A DNA stretch of 64,000 bases from Sphingobium sp052327305 (GTDB lineage: Bacteria; Pseudomonadota; Alphaproteobacteria; Sphingomonadales; Sphingomonadaceae), in the NCBI RefSeq assembly GCF_052327305.1, contig NZ_CP182486.1:2170001-2234000 (forward strand), written 5' to 3'. Below are positions 35,321 to 44,641 of this stretch, piece by piece (within the stretch, counting starts at the first letter, position 1; every line of letters starts with the position of its first letter). Made by a program: the position numbers and the translations under genes. The notes beneath the pieces are model-generated. The model searched no databases, was not told the origin of the DNA, and saw only the letters and a program-made list of their open reading frames with translations.

Positions 35321-38056
35321 ATGACCTTTAATCAATCTTCCGCAGGCGCCATGGTTAGCGCTCTCGAACGCGCCAGACGTCACAGCTCCTTCCTCTCGAT
35401 ACAGGCGCAGGCCGCTCCCGAAATCGCTGATTTGCTTGCCGGGGGGCAGGCCGAAGAGGCCTGGGCTGCCTCGATCGCGCTCTCGCCCGATGCACCTGCG
35501 GGGACGCGGCTCCGGCGGCGACGCGGCGCTGTTGCGCTGACAGCGGCGATTGCCGATCTCGGCGGGCAATGGGGCCTCGACACAGTCACGCGTCACCTCT
35601 CCGACTTTGCCGACAGTGCGATCGATGAAGCGCTGGAGGCAGCGTTCGCCGAACGCTACCCCGACGAACCGGTGCGCGGTATTGCCGTGATTGCTCTGGG
35701 CAAACATGGCAGCCAGGAACTGAACTACAGCTCCGACATCGACCCCATCCTCATTTTCGATCCGGACATCGTGCCGCGCCGCGCGCGGGAAGAGCCGCAG
35801 GAAGCCGCACTGCGTCTGGCGCAGAAGATGGTCTCGCTCCTCTCCGAGCGGACGGGGGATGGCTATGTCTTCCGGGTCGACCTGCGGTTGCGTCCGAACC
35901 CGGAAGTGACGCCGATCGTTCTGCCCGTGGACGCGGCGATCGGCTATTACGAATCCGCCGCGCTGGGCTGGGAGCAGGCGGCCTTCATTCGCGCACGCAC
36001 CGCCGCCGGGGACAAGGCGCTCGGCGACGCGTTCCTCCGGGCGATTCGCCCCTTCGTCTGGCGGAGGAGCATCGACTTCGGCACCGTGCAGGCCATCGGT
36101 GACGTGAGCCGCCGCATCCGCGCGCATTATGCAAGCGGGCAGCGCTTTGGACCCGGCTATGACCTCAAGCGGGGCCGGGGCGGCATTCGCGAAGTGGAAT
36201 TTTTCGCGCAGGCGCATCAGCTCATTCATGGCGGCCGCAATCCCTCGCTACGCGCGCCCGCGACACGGGCAGCGCTTGCGGCGCTTGCGGCGCATGGCGT
36301 GATCGACGCCGAGGCCGCATCAATGCTCGACACGGCTTATGTCACGCTGAGGGAAGCGGAGCATCGCCTGCAGATGGTGGACGATCGCCAGACCCACAGC
36401 ATCCCGGCAAATGCAGAGGCGCTGGAAACCGTGGCTCTGCTTGCCGGATGCGAAAGCGGCCAGAGCTTTATCGACCGGCTCGCTCCGCATGTGGCGGATG
36501 TCGGCAGCCAGTTCGACAAGCTGCTGGGCGGTGACGAGGCGCGAACCGGGCCACTGCCCGAAAGCGCCGAGCCGCTGGAAGCGCAGCTCATCGCGCTGGG
36601 TATCGAGGATGTCGAGCCGTTCGTCTCGCGCATTCGCAAGTGGCGGGGCGGAGATCTGCGCGCGCTGCGCAGCGTGCCCGCCCGCGAGGCGCTGGAAGAG
36701 CTGCTGCCCACGCTGGTGCCCGCCATTGCCCGCGCGCCGGCGCCTCTCGCCGCGCTCAACCGGCTGGACGACGTGCTGTCCGGCCTGCCGAGCGCCATCA
36801 ACTTCCTGCGCCTGCTGGTTGCCCGACCGGGACTTGCCGAGACGCTTGTCCTCATTCTCGCCCATGCGCCCGCACTGGCCGAGGCGCTCAGTCGCCGGCC
36901 GGCGCTGTTCGACGGGCTGATCGACGCCAGCGCGCTCGACCCTGCGCCTGACCTCCCAGCGCTGGTGCGCGAGATGAGGGGCGGGGACTGCGAAGATTTC
37001 CAGGCCTGGCTCGATCATGTGCGCCACAGCGTGGGCGAACGGCGGTTCGCGCTTGGCGTGCAGATCATTCGGGGCGAAACTGATCCGCTCGACGTGGGGC
37101 GGGGCTATGGCCGCGTGGCGGACGCCGCAGTGGAGGTGCTGGCCGAGGCGGCAATCCGCGAGTTCGAGGCCGTACACGGCCGGGTGGCCGGGGGCGAACT
37201 CCTCATTCTGGCCATGGGGCGGTTCGGCGGCGGTTTGCTGACCAATGCGTCCGATCTTGATGTCGTTTTCCTCTTCACCGGGGATTTCAACGCGGAGTCC
37301 GATGGCGGGCGGCCGCTGGGGGCGACCCAGTATTTCAATAGGCTGGCGCAGCGCGTGGTGAATGCCCTTTCCGTCTCCACAGCTGCCGGCGCGCTCTACG
37401 AGGTGGACACGCGGCTGCGCCCATCCGGCACACAAGGGCTTCTCGCGGTAAGCGTAGACAGCTTCGCGCGGTATCAGGCGGAAGCCGCGTGGACATGGGA
37501 GCATCTGGCGCTGACGCGTGCGCGCGCCGTATTCGGCTCGCCAGAGGGGCGGGACGAGATCGAGGCTGTGGTCCGCGCCACGCTGACCGCGCCGCGCGAT
37601 GGCGATGCGCTGCTTGCCGCTGCCGCCAAGATGCGCGCCGACATTGCCCGCCATAAGCCGCCCAAGGGCGATCTGGATGTGAAGCTGGTGACCGGCGGTC
37701 TCGTCGACCTCGAATTTCTGGTCCACGTCACCCAGTTGCTGAACCGCACGGGCTTCCATCCCGACCTCTCCGAAGCGATCCGCGAACTGACCGCGAAAGG
37801 GCTTCTCTCCGAGGCTTTGATGCCCGCGCACGACCTGCTGACGCGCTATCTCGTGGTGTCGCGGCTCGTCACGCCGGACGCCACCGAGCCCCCGGAGGAA
37901 AGCCGCTGGCTGGTGGCCAAAGCATGTGGCGCCAGCAGCTGGGCGGACCTGCTTGTGCGAATCGAGGACGCCCGCCAGAGCATCGGCGCGGCGTGGCGGG
38001 AGACGATCGCTCTCATACCGGGCGGGCCGGAGACGGCCTCCGACAAGGAGAATTGA
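35321..38056 (+). CDS. glnE: Glutamine synthetase adenylyltransferase/deadenylyltransferase
   Basis: Bifunctional enzyme of 911 residues that adenylylates and deadenylylates glutamine synthetase in response to PII. Two nucleotidyltransferase domains are visible: the N-terminal with GKHGSQELNYSSDIDPILIF near residues 127-144 and the C-terminal with GRFGGGLLTNASDLDVVFLF near 632-651. The two separate GS...D-x-D active sites mark the pair. Start ATG 35321 follows the divergent NepR-like gene. Short of E. coli (946) but within family range. Confidence 0.96.
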   Translation: MTFNQSSAGAMVSALERARRHSSFLSIQAQAAPEIADLLAGGQAEEAWAASIALSPDAPAGTRLRRRRGAVALTAAIADLGGQWGLDTVTRHLSDFADSAIDEALEAAFAERYPDEPVRGIAVIALGKHGSQELNYSSDIDPILIFDPDIVPRRAREEPQEAALRLAQKMVSLLSERTGDGYVFRVDLRLRPNPEVTPIVLPVDAAIGYYESAALGWEQAAFIRARTAAGDKALGDAFLRAIRPFVWRRSIDFGTVQAIGDVSRRIRAHYASGQRFGPGYDLKRGRGGIREVEFFAQAHQLIHGGRNPSLRAPATRAALAALAAHGVIDAEAASMLDTAYVTLREAEHRLQMVDDRQTHSIPANAEALETVALLAGCESGQSFIDRLAPHVADVGSQFDKLLGGDEARTGPLPESAEPLEAQLIALGIEDVEPFVSRIRKWRGGDLRALRSVPAREALEELLPTLVPAIARAPAPLAALNRLDDVLSGLPSAINFLRLLVARPGLAETLVLILAHAPALAEALSRRPALFDGLIDASALDPAPDLPALVREMRGGDCEDFQAWLDHVRHSVGERRFALGVQIIRGETDPLDVGRGYGRVADAAVEVLAEAAIREFEAVHGRVAGGELLILAMGRFGGGLLTNASDLDVVFLFTGDFNAESDGGRPLGATQYFNRLAQRVVNALSVSTAAGALYEVDTRLRPSGTQGLLAVSVDSFARYQAEAAWTWEHLALTRARAVFGSPEGRDEIEAVVRATLTAPRDGDALLAAAAKMRADIARHKPPKGDLDVKLVTGGLVDLEFLVHVTQLLNRTGFHPDLSEAIRELTAKGLLSEALMPAHDLLTRYLVVSRLVTPDATEPPEESRWLVAKACGASSWADLLVRIEDARQSIGAAWRETIALIPGGPETASDKEN

Positions 38057-38058
38057 CG

Positions 38059-38523
38059 ATGCTGAAAGAAGGCGACGCTCTGCCGGACGTCTCGTTGACC
38101 GGGGCCGACGGTGCGCCGATCCGGCTGGCCGATTATCGCGGCAAGCCGCTCGTGGTCTATTTCTATCCGAAGGCGGATACGCCCGGCTGCACCGTGGAGG
38201 CGAAGGACTTCACGGACCTGATCGGTGATTTTACCGCGCTCGGCGTTCCGGTAGTCGCGGTCTCCAAGGACAATGTCGCCAAGCTCTGCCGCTTTGCGGA
38301 CAAGCACGGGCTCGCGGTCACGCTGGCGTCCGATCCCGACGGCAGCGTGTGCGAGGCCTTCGGCACATGGGTGGAGAAGAGCCTCTACGGCCGCAAATAT
38401 ATGGGCATTGCGCGCGCCACCTTCCTGGCTGACGGAGACGGCCGGGTCGTGAAGCTGTGGCCGCAAGTGAAGGTGAAGGGCCACGCCGCCGAGGTGCTTG
38501 AGGCAGCGCGCGCTCTTGTCTGA
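38059..38523 (+). CDS. bcp: Peroxiredoxin (Bcp/PrxQ)
   Basis: A 154-residue thiol peroxidase: YPKADTPGCTVEAKDF with the peroxidatic Cys, the FYPKAxTPGC form of the Bcp/PrxQ class. AAGGAG stands eight bases before the ATG. The resolving Cys expected five residues on is replaced, so the enzyme may work as a 1-Cys type or use another thiol (Cys in LCRFADK). It closely follows glnE and overlaps the next gene. Confidence 0.92.
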   Translation: MLKEGDALPDVSLTGADGAPIRLADYRGKPLVVYFYPKADTPGCTVEAKDFTDLIGDFTALGVPVVAVSKDNVAKLCRFADKHGLAVTLASDPDGSVCEAFGTWVEKSLYGRKYMGIARATFLADGDGRVVKLWPQVKVKGHAAEVLEAARALV

Positions 38524-39343
38524 GACGGGCACATCCGAAGCGGCTCCGGCCGAGGCAACGGTGGGCGCGGCCTGTGTGCAGGTGCTGCTGACCGCAGACC
38601 CGCGCGCCAAGCTGATGGCGGCGCGCAAAGTGGCGCGCGACTGGCGATTGGGCCGGCTTTCTCACGGTTTCCCGGTTTCGCCGCCTGATCGTCCGGCCCG
38701 CCCTGACGAGCCCGCGCTCCTGCCGCCCAACGCCATGCCCAAGCGCGGCCGGGGCGGCTCCGAGCGGGCGCGCATCGCGATGATCCACGCGCTCGCGCAT
38801 ATCGAGTTCGTGGCGATCGACCTCGCTTTCGATCTGATCGCACGCTTCGGCGCTGAGTTTCCGCGCGATTTCGTGGACGATTGGCTGAAAGTGGGCGCCG
38901 ACGAGGCGATGCACTTCGCGCTGCTCGATCGCCGGTTGCGGGAGCTTGGCAGCCATTATGGCGCGCTACCTGCGCATGACGGGCTGTGGGAAGCGGCAGA
39001 GGAAACGGCGCACGATGCCGCAGCGCGGCTGGCCATCGTACCGATGGTGCTGGAGGCGCGCGCGCTCGACATCACGCCGCAGACCGTCGCGCGGTTCGAA
39101 GCCGCCGGAGACGCACGCACGGCACGCATGCTGGGACGAATCGTTACGGACGAAATCGTTCATGTTTCCGCAGGGACGAAATGGTTCGTCTGGTCGATGA
39201 ATCGACAAGGCGCAAACCCGCAGAAATCCTACCAAATCCTTGTTGAGCGTCATTTTCGCGGCAGCCTTAAGCCTCCGTTCAACGACTCAGCGCGGAGTCA
39301 GGCCGGTTTAACGCGCGATTACTACGCGCCCCTTGCCCGTTAG
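38516..39343 (+). CDS. DUF455 ferritin-like protein
   Basis: A 275-residue protein of the DUF455 group (ferritin-like di-iron fold): HALAHIEFVAIDLAFDLIARF, DDWLKVGADEAMHFALL and VTDEIVHV carry the Glu/His ligands expected for a di-iron site. Start is uncertain: TTG at 38516 (MSETG...) or 38498, both overlapping bcp; GTG further in is also possible. Known relatives include the hydroxylase MiaE-like proteins, but the reaction here is unassigned. Confidence 0.8.
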   Translation: MSETGTSEAAPAEATVGAACVQVLLTADPRAKLMAARKVARDWRLGRLSHGFPVSPPDRPARPDEPALLPPNAMPKRGRGGSERARIAMIHALAHIEFVAIDLAFDLIARFGAEFPRDFVDDWLKVGADEAMHFALLDRRLRELGSHYGALPAHDGLWEAAEETAHDAAARLAIVPMVLEARALDITPQTVARFEAAGDARTARMLGRIVTDEIVHVSAGTKWFVWSMNRQGANPQKSYQILVERHFRGSLKPPFNDSARSQAGLTRDYYAPLAR

Positions 39344-39437
39344 GATTTTATTGGCTGGATAGCGTCAAGCCGGCCCAATGAGGCAGGCACAAAAAACGGT
39401 CCGACCGGCAAGGCAAGGGCCAAGACGCGGGGTTCGA

Positions 39438-40148
39438 ATGTCGTTTATGACAAATTTCAACGTCCGACCGAGCAATTGGTTCCGCGTCGGACAGCGTCTG
39501 GTCGCAGCGATTTTTGCGGCGGGATTGATGGCCAACGCCGTGCCTGCCCAGGCCGATACGGCCAGCGATTCACAGTTCGCCTCGCTCTATCAGGCATGGG
39601 TGAAGATGGACGGCCCGGCCGAACAGGCCGCCAAAAGCAAGTCCGCCATTCCTTCGCGCCAGCCAGTCGACAATGTGTCCCTCACTTCCAGCTTCGGTAC
39701 CCGCAACGATCCCTTTAACGGTCGCCATCGCATGCATCAGGGCATCGATATCCCCGGCGCGATTGGCACCCCTATCTACGCAACGGCTGACGGCGTGGTG
39801 GAGCGCGCGCAGTGGGTGAACGGCTATGGCAACCTCGTCGAGCTGAACCACGGCAACGGCCTGCAGACCCGCTACGGCCACATGTCCAAGCTGATCGCGC
39901 AGCCCAACCAGCGCGTTCGTCGCGGCCAGCTCATTGGCCTCATGGGCTCGACCGGCCGTTCGACCGGCAGCCACCTGCACTATGAAGTGCGTATCGCCGG
40001 CGCCGCCGTCAATCCGATGCCTTATATCGAAGGCACCAACTACGAGATCGCACTGGCTGACGCGCGCGAAGCTGCTGCCAAGGCAAGTGGCCGGCAGATC
40101 GCCATGGGTGGTCCCGAGGCCCGCAAGAGCACCGACAACGAGAATTGA
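39438..40148 (+). CDS. Secreted M23 (LytM-type) peptidase
   Basis: A 236-residue cell-wall-linked protein: signal peptide ending near VPAQADT, a short linker, then the M23 domain with zinc motifs HRMHQGIDI and SHLHYEVR (HxxxD and HxH). It probably cuts peptidoglycan cross-links or acts as a non-catalytic activator; both zinc motifs are intact, which favours activity. The ATG at 39438 gives the signal peptide. A terminator follows. Confidence 0.92.
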   Translation: MSFMTNFNVRPSNWFRVGQRLVAAIFAAGLMANAVPAQADTASDSQFASLYQAWVKMDGPAEQAAKSKSAIPSRQPVDNVSLTSSFGTRNDPFNGRHRMHQGIDIPGAIGTPIYATADGVVERAQWVNGYGNLVELNHGNGLQTRYGHMSKLIAQPNQRVRRGQLIGLMGSTGRSTGSHLHYEVRIAGAAVNPMPYIEGTNYEIALADAREAAAKASGRQIAMGGPEARKSTDNEN

Positions 40149-40192
40149 TCTGACACCGAGCGCTCTCCGCGCGCAGGCATGATCTTCGCAAG

Positions 40193-40222
40193 GCCGGGGC
40201 AGCAATGCTCCGGCTTTCGTTT
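40193..40222 (+). terminator. Rho-independent terminator of the M23 peptidase gene
   Basis: GCCGGGGC (40193-40200) pairs with GCTCCGGC (40207-40214), with one G-U, around a six-base loop; TTTCGTTT follows. It begins 45 bases after the peptidase stop codon, on the same strand, and ends that transcription unit before the ErpA-type gene. Confidence 0.8.
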
Positions 40223-40321
40223 GTCGGGCAGATCTGATCCACAATTGCCTGTCTGGATAACGGCCCGGATAGCCTGCCCAGCGGCTTGCTCGTCGGCAGG
40301 CGACCTCCTATCTTCCCAGGC

Positions 40322-40666
40322 ATGAGTGACCTTGCCCCATCGCCCGCTATTGCCCTTACGCCTTCCGCTGCCGCACGAGTGGCTGCCATTGCAGGTAAGC
40401 AAGGCAAGCCGCCGATCCTGCGCCTCTCGGTAGAAGGTGGTGGCTGCTCAGGCTTTCAGTATCGCTTCGGCCTCTCGGACGCTGTCGCAGCCGACGATCT
40501 GGCCGTGGAGACCGATGGCGTGACGCTGGTGGTGGACGACATGAGCCTCGATCTGGTGCGGGGCGGCACTGTCGATTTCGTCGACAATCTGGGCGGGCAG
40601 GCGTTCAAAGTGGACAATCCCAATGCCACGGCGGGTTGTGGCTGCGGCACCAGCTTCTCGGTTTGA
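40322..40666 (+). CDS. erpA: A-type Fe-S carrier (ErpA/IscA)
   Basis: A second A-type carrier, 114 residues, separate from SufA in the suf operon. The three ligand cysteines occur in GGGCSGFQY and AGCGCGTSFSV. With SufA this cell has two visible carriers; ErpA proteins usually deliver 4Fe-4S clusters. It is monocistronic and followed by a REP-like repeat before xth. The split between ErpA and IscA naming is uncertain. Confidence 0.88.
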   Translation: MSDLAPSPAIALTPSAAARVAAIAGKQGKPPILRLSVEGGGCSGFQYRFGLSDAVAADDLAVETDGVTLVVDDMSLDLVRGGTVDFVDNLGGQAFKVDNPNATAGCGCGTSFSV

Positions 40667-40682
40667 ATGCTAATTTGCATTT

Positions 40683-40758
40683 CCGTTCGCCCTGAGCTTG
40701 TCGAAGGGCGGCCTTGTCTTAAAGAGAGGGCGGGGCTTCGACGGGCTCAGCCCGAACG
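40683..40758. repeat. REP-like inverted repeat pair between erpA and xth
   Basis: A 28-bp left arm (40683-40710, CCGTTCGCCCTGAGCTTGTC and following) and a 24-bp right arm (40735-40758) are complementary at about 19 of 24 positions. The motif TTCG-CCCTGAGCTTGTCGAA is of the kind scattered through sphingomonad genomes. It could act as a terminator or mRNA-end structure; copies elsewhere were not searched. Confidence 0.7.
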
Positions 40759-40778
40759 TAAACAGGGACGGAACCGGG

Positions 40779-41549
40779 ATGCGCATCGCCACCTTCAACA
40801 TCAACGGTATCAAGGCGCGGCTGCCCCGTCTCGTCGAGTGGCTCAACGAGACCCAGCCGGACGTGGCATGCCTGCAGGAAATCAAGACAGCCGACGAAGG
40901 CTTCCCGATCGCGGATATCGAGGCGGCGGGCTATGGCGCGATCTGGCACGGACAAAAGGGCTTTAACGGCGTCGCCATCCTCGCGAAGGGCGTGACACCC
41001 AGCGAAGTGGCGCGGGGTCTGGAAGGCGAACCGGAGGACGAGCACAGCCGCTATATCGAGGCGGACGTGAACGGCGTGCGGGTGGCGTCCATCTATCTTC
41101 CCAACGGCAATCCTCAGCCTGGTCCCAAGTTCGACTATAAGCTGCGCTGGATGGCGCGGCTGCGCACGCGGGCCGCGCAGATCTGGGCAGAGGAAGTGCC
41201 TGCGGTGCTGGCCGGCGATTATAACGTCATCCCCTATGATCGCGACGTATGGCAGCCCGAGAAGATGGCCGATGACGCGCTGATGCAGCCGGAAAGCCGC
41301 GCGGCCTATCGCGCGCTCACTGCCGACGGCTGGACGGATGCGCTTGCAACCCGTCACCCGGCGGGCGGGGTGTGGACCTACTGGGATTATCAAATGAACG
41401 CCTGGCCGCGCGACGCCGGCTTCCGCATCGACCATCTGCTGCTGTCTCCGGCGGCGGCTGACCGGTTGGTCGACGCGCAGGTCGACAAGGACTATCGTGG
41501 CCGGGAGAAGGCCAGCGATCATGCGCCGGTCTGGGTGGAGATCCGCTAA
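40779..41549 (+). CDS. xth: Exodeoxyribonuclease III
   Basis: AP endonuclease and 3'-exonuclease of base-excision repair, 256 residues. EEP-fold motifs: TFNINGIKARL, LQEIKTADE (metal Glu), LAGDYNVIPYDRDV (Asp/Asn), RIDHLLLSP and SDHAPVW with the catalytic His. Start 40779 is preceded by CAGGGACGG. An upstream in-frame extension is formed by repeat sequence and is rejected. A diverged fragment of the tgt element lies just after the stop. Confidence 0.95.
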   Translation: MRIATFNINGIKARLPRLVEWLNETQPDVACLQEIKTADEGFPIADIEAAGYGAIWHGQKGFNGVAILAKGVTPSEVARGLEGEPEDEHSRYIEADVNGVRVASIYLPNGNPQPGPKFDYKLRWMARLRTRAAQIWAEEVPAVLAGDYNVIPYDRDVWQPEKMADDALMQPESRAAYRALTADGWTDALATRHPAGGVWTYWDYQMNAWPRDAGFRIDHLLLSPAAADRLVDAQVDKDYRGREKASDHAPVWVEIR

Positions 41550-41551
41550 GG

Positions 41552-41572
41552 CTGGATGTCGATCAGCCCTAG
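41552..41572. repeat. Diverged end of the tgt-downstream element
   Basis: CTGGATGTCGATCAGCCCTAG differs at only two of 21 positions from the right end of the element at 31393-31413. Only one arm is present, so it may be a remnant or a separate short relative. It begins three bases after the xth stop, as the other copy begins at the tgt stop. Confidence 0.55.
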
Positions 41573-41637
41573 GACGGATTGCCGCGCATCCTCACCTCGC
41601 ATAAGCTTGGCGGCATATTGAAGCGTCAGCGGAACGG

Positions 41638-42723
41638 ATGGCGGGTTTGAAAAAGGACAGCGGACCAGGACTGCAGCTGGAGCAGAGGTTCCTCCTTCTG
41701 CTGCTGCTCGCGCTGAGCGTCGCGTTCGCACTGCTTATCCGCCCGTTCTTCGCGGCAGTTCTGTGGGCAGTGATCGCCGCGATCCTGTTCGTGCCCGTCA
41801 ACAGGCGCCTGCTGCGACGGATGCCCGGCCGGACCAATCTCGCCGCGCTGCTCACTCTGCTGCTCATCGTCGCCATGGTGATTGTCCCGGCGCTGCTGCT
41901 ATCGGTGGCGTTGCTCGAAGAGGCGATGGACTATTACAGCCAGCTTCAGGCGGGGCAGATCGACGTCGCGCGGCTTTTCGCGCAGTTTCAGGCGGGGCTT
42001 CCCAGCTGGGCGCTCGACATATTGCGGCGGCTGGGCCTGACCGACCTCAAAGCGGTTGCGGAGCAGATCGAGACCGGCCTTGCCTCCAGCGTGCGCACGC
42101 TGGCGGGGCAGCTCCTTCTCATCGGGCAGAGCACGCTCGGTTTCATCGCCTCACTGGGTGTGATGCTTTATCTCACTTTCTTTCTGTTACGGGATGGGGA
42201 ACGCCTCTCCGCACGGCTCTTCGAGGCTATGCCCCTCCAGCCTGCGCCGCGCGACGCGCTGGCCCGCCAGTTCGTCCTCATGATCCGGGCGACGATAAAA
42301 GGGAGCCTCGTCGTCGCGATCCTGCAGGGGCTGATCGGCGGGATCGTCTTCTGGTTCATCGGCATCAACGGCGCGATGCTCTGGGGCATATTGATGGGCG
42401 CCTTCTCGCTGCTGCCGGCCGTGGGAACCGGCATCGTCTGGGTGCCGGTGGCGATCTACCTGTTTGCCACGGGCGCGATCTGGCAGGGGCTGGCGCTCGT
42501 CTTCTGCGGGATCTTCGTGATCGGCATGGTGGACAATGTCGTCCGCCCGATATTGGTCGGCCGCGACACCCGCATCCCGGACTATGTGGTGCTGATCTCC
42601 ACTCTGGGCGGCCTCGATCTCTTCGGGTTCAACGGCATCATCATCGGACCCGTGATTGCGGCATTGTTCATCGCGATCTGGAACATCGTCACCAGCCTGC
42701 GGCAGGACGAGGCCAGTGCGTGA
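41638..42723 (+). CDS. AI-2E family transporter/permease
   Basis: A 361-residue inner-membrane protein with about eight predicted helices; an N-terminal pair (residues 19-60), a central amphipathic segment and a C-terminal cluster. The GINGAMLWGILMGAFSLLPA and PDYVVLISTLGGLDLFGFNG parts are conserved in the family. Named after TqsA (AI-2 export), but members transport varied solutes. The start of the next gene (GTG 42716) overlaps its end. Confidence 0.88.
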   Translation: MAGLKKDSGPGLQLEQRFLLLLLLALSVAFALLIRPFFAAVLWAVIAAILFVPVNRRLLRRMPGRTNLAALLTLLLIVAMVIVPALLLSVALLEEAMDYYSQLQAGQIDVARLFAQFQAGLPSWALDILRRLGLTDLKAVAEQIETGLASSVRTLAGQLLLIGQSTLGFIASLGVMLYLTFFLLRDGERLSARLFEAMPLQPAPRDALARQFVLMIRATIKGSLVVAILQGLIGGIVFWFIGINGAMLWGILMGAFSLLPAVGTGIVWVPVAIYLFATGAIWQGLALVFCGIFVIGMVDNVVRPILVGRDTRIPDYVVLISTLGGLDLFGFNGIIIGPVIAALFIAIWNIVTSLRQDEASA

Positions 42724-43138
42724 CGCGCATATTTTGACGCGCATCGGCGCCCTGGCAGTCGGTGTAATGCTGCTGATCGCGGCGGCCCCGGAGGGAGACA
42801 AACGCTCCTTCGGCATATGGAGCAACCCGAGCGGCAGCGTCCATGTGCGGGCCGAACCATGCGGCAAGCGCATGTGCGGCGTAGTCGTCCAGGCGAACGA
42901 CAAGGCGAAGGCCGATGCCGCGCGGGGCGGCACGCCCAATCTGATCGGCCAGCGGCTGTTCCGCGATTTTCAGCCTGCGGGGGAGGGCGTGTGGCGCGGC
43001 AAGGTGTTCGTGCCGGACATCGCCAAGACCTTCTCCGGCACGATCAGCGTGATCGACGACACGCATCTGGAAGGCAAAGGATGCCTGCTGGGCAATATCG
43101 GCTGCCGCTCGCAGATATGGACGCGGGTGGCGGACTGA
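42716..43138 (+). CDS. DUF2147 secreted protein
   Basis: A 140-residue exported protein: hydrophobic signal LAVGVMLLIAAAPEGDK, then the DUF2147 barrel with FGIWSNPSGSVHVRAEPCGKR, MCGVVV, and GCLLGNIGCRSQIWTR. Members are small periplasmic proteins of unknown role. The GTG start overlaps the permease stop; TTG 42734 is possible. Confidence 0.8.
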   Translation: MRDAHILTRIGALAVGVMLLIAAAPEGDKRSFGIWSNPSGSVHVRAEPCGKRMCGVVVQANDKAKADAARGGTPNLIGQRLFRDFQPAGEGVWRGKVFVPDIAKTFSGTISVIDDTHLEGKGCLLGNIGCRSQIWTRVAD

Positions 43139-43139
43139 G

Positions 43140-43312
43140 GGGGTGAGGCGCTGTCGCGTTGGGGAGATGCGATTTTTCGACTTCGGTTCTCGACGAACTT
43201 GAGCCTTCGCTCGAAACGAACGGGCAGATTCAGCCCAGAACTTCATCGTGAGAGGGACACTGAAACGAGCCCGTCCTGAACCCGGCGAAGGATTCAGGGA
43301 CGAAGAGAATAC
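43140..43312. repeat. Repeat-derived intergenic sequence
   Basis: The gap holds fragments resembling common sphingomonad repeats: TTCGCTCGAAACGAACGGG at about 43208-43226, and TCCTGAACCCGGCGAAGGAT at about 43273-43292. Neither is a complete element. I see no gene or clear promoter signal. Confidence 0.4.
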
Positions 43313-44470
43313 TCAGATGCCCTTCTCGTAGATGACGTAGCTCTTGTTGATTTTGCTTTCGATTGCCTGCGCGATGGCGACCATGCCCTGATTATCCTCC
43401 AGCACCCAGCCGATCTCGCCGCGCGTCGCGCCATATTTCGTCACGGCGGCCCGGCGGATATACTCGATCATCATGAAAGCCAGCTGGCTGGCCATGCGGG
43501 AGGACTGGAGGCGCTGCACCACGCCCATCAGCGGCACGCGCATCGTCTTCACTTGCGGCTTCCGGAGCCACCAGAGCAGCTTGGCCCAGCCGAAGGGGAA
43601 CAGGTTGCCGTTGAGGGGTTTCAACGCTTCGTTGAGGTCCGGCAGGGTCATCATGAAGGCGACCGGCTCACCGTCCAGCTCTGCGATCATGATAAGATCC
43701 TCGAAGACGATGGGCTTCAGCTTCTTGCCGGTAAATGCCACCTCGCTGTCCGTGATGGGCACGAAGCCCCAGTTGTTTCCCCAGGCATCATTGAGGATGG
43801 CGAGGATGATCGCGGCGTCCCGATCGAACCTCGACTTGTCGACCTTACGGATGTTGATGCGCGGGTTCTTCTCGCCGGACTGGACGATGCGCTGGATGAG
43901 CGGCGGAAACTCCTGCGTGATGTCCAGCTCATAAGTGTCGAGCCGCTTGACCTGCGCATAGCCCGCGCTCTCGATCCAACCCTGATATTCCGGTCGGTCA
44001 TGGCCCATCATCACCGTGGGGGGATGATCGAAGCCGGTCACCAGCAGACCCGGCTCCTCCCAGATGGAGAGCGAGATCGGCCCGATCGCGCGCATGATAC
44101 CTTTGGCGCGCAGCCAGTCCTCCGCTGCCTTGATGAGCGCGGCGCCCGTCTCCGCGTCCTTCGCCTCGAACAGGCCCCAGTTGCCCGTGCCCGGCCCGAA
44201 ACCCTGCTCGGCGGGCATGCCGGCGGCGAGATGATCGATATGCGCGCTGATCCGCCCCACGACTTCTTCGCCACGACGCGCGAGGAAATATTGATGATCG
44301 GCATGTTCGTGGAATGGGTTCTTGCCCGGCGTCAGCAGGCCATAGACCTCGTCCTTGAGCGGGGGCACCCAGGCCGGATCATCGGCATAAATTGCCCACT
44401 GCAACTCGACGAATGCTTTGAGGTCCGCCTTGCCGGAGACAGGCGCGATCACTAGATCATGAGAAGCCAC
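43313..44470 (-). CDS. GNAT-fold acyltransferase, candidate ceramide synthase (bCerS)
   Basis: A 385-residue protein with a GNAT-like fold: AIYADDPAWVPPLKDEVYGL and FHEHADHQYFLARRGEEVVG near the N-terminus, and GWVLEDNQGMVAIAQAIESK near the end. The overall pattern fits the GNAT-like group that includes Caulobacter bCerS, which N-acylates the sphingoid base. It lies 6 kb from spt-acp with a desaturase next to it. GTG start 44470 has GGGAG eight bases upstream. Assignment rests on family and context, not assay. Confidence 0.62.
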   Translation of the reverse strand: MASHDLVIAPVSGKADLKAFVELQWAIYADDPAWVPPLKDEVYGLLTPGKNPFHEHADHQYFLARRGEEVVGRISAHIDHLAAGMPAEQGFGPGTGNWGLFEAKDAETGAALIKAAEDWLRAKGIMRAIGPISLSIWEEPGLLVTGFDHPPTVMMGHDRPEYQGWIESAGYAQVKRLDTYELDITQEFPPLIQRIVQSGEKNPRINIRKVDKSRFDRDAAIILAILNDAWGNNWGFVPITDSEVAFTGKKLKPIVFEDLIMIAELDGEPVAFMMTLPDLNEALKPLNGNLFPFGWAKLLWWLRKPQVKTMRVPLMGVVQRLQSSRMASQLAFMMIEYIRRAAVTKYGATRGEIGWVLEDNQGMVAIAQAIESKINKSYVIYEKGI

Positions 44471-44641
44471 GGCAAGAACTCCCGATTTTTCGGCCAGACT
44501 CTCTGGCCGGTCTTGACCAGCGTCAAGGAAAGACGCGCAGCAGTGCGGTTGTTGTCTTCCGCTTGTCAAGCCGCGCTGCGATCGGCCTGACAGCAAACAT
44601 ATTGCTGCCACGTTCGGCCCCCATGGGAGCGCCCGGAGACG

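Noticed and set aside
39426..39440. GGGTTCGAAT resembling a tRNA T-arm
   Set aside because: No acceptor, D or anticodon stems can be built from the 75 bases upstream, and the sequence overlaps the start of the M23 peptidase gene.
40698..40778. N-terminal extension of exodeoxyribonuclease III
   Set aside because: It is encoded by the REP-like repeat; the ATG at 40779 gives the canonical MRIATFNING start with a ribosome-binding site.
44471..44641. GGCCAG-ACTCT-CTGGCC hairpin as a terminator
   Set aside because: It lies in a divergent promoter region between two starts with no T run, so a regulatory or chance structure is likelier.
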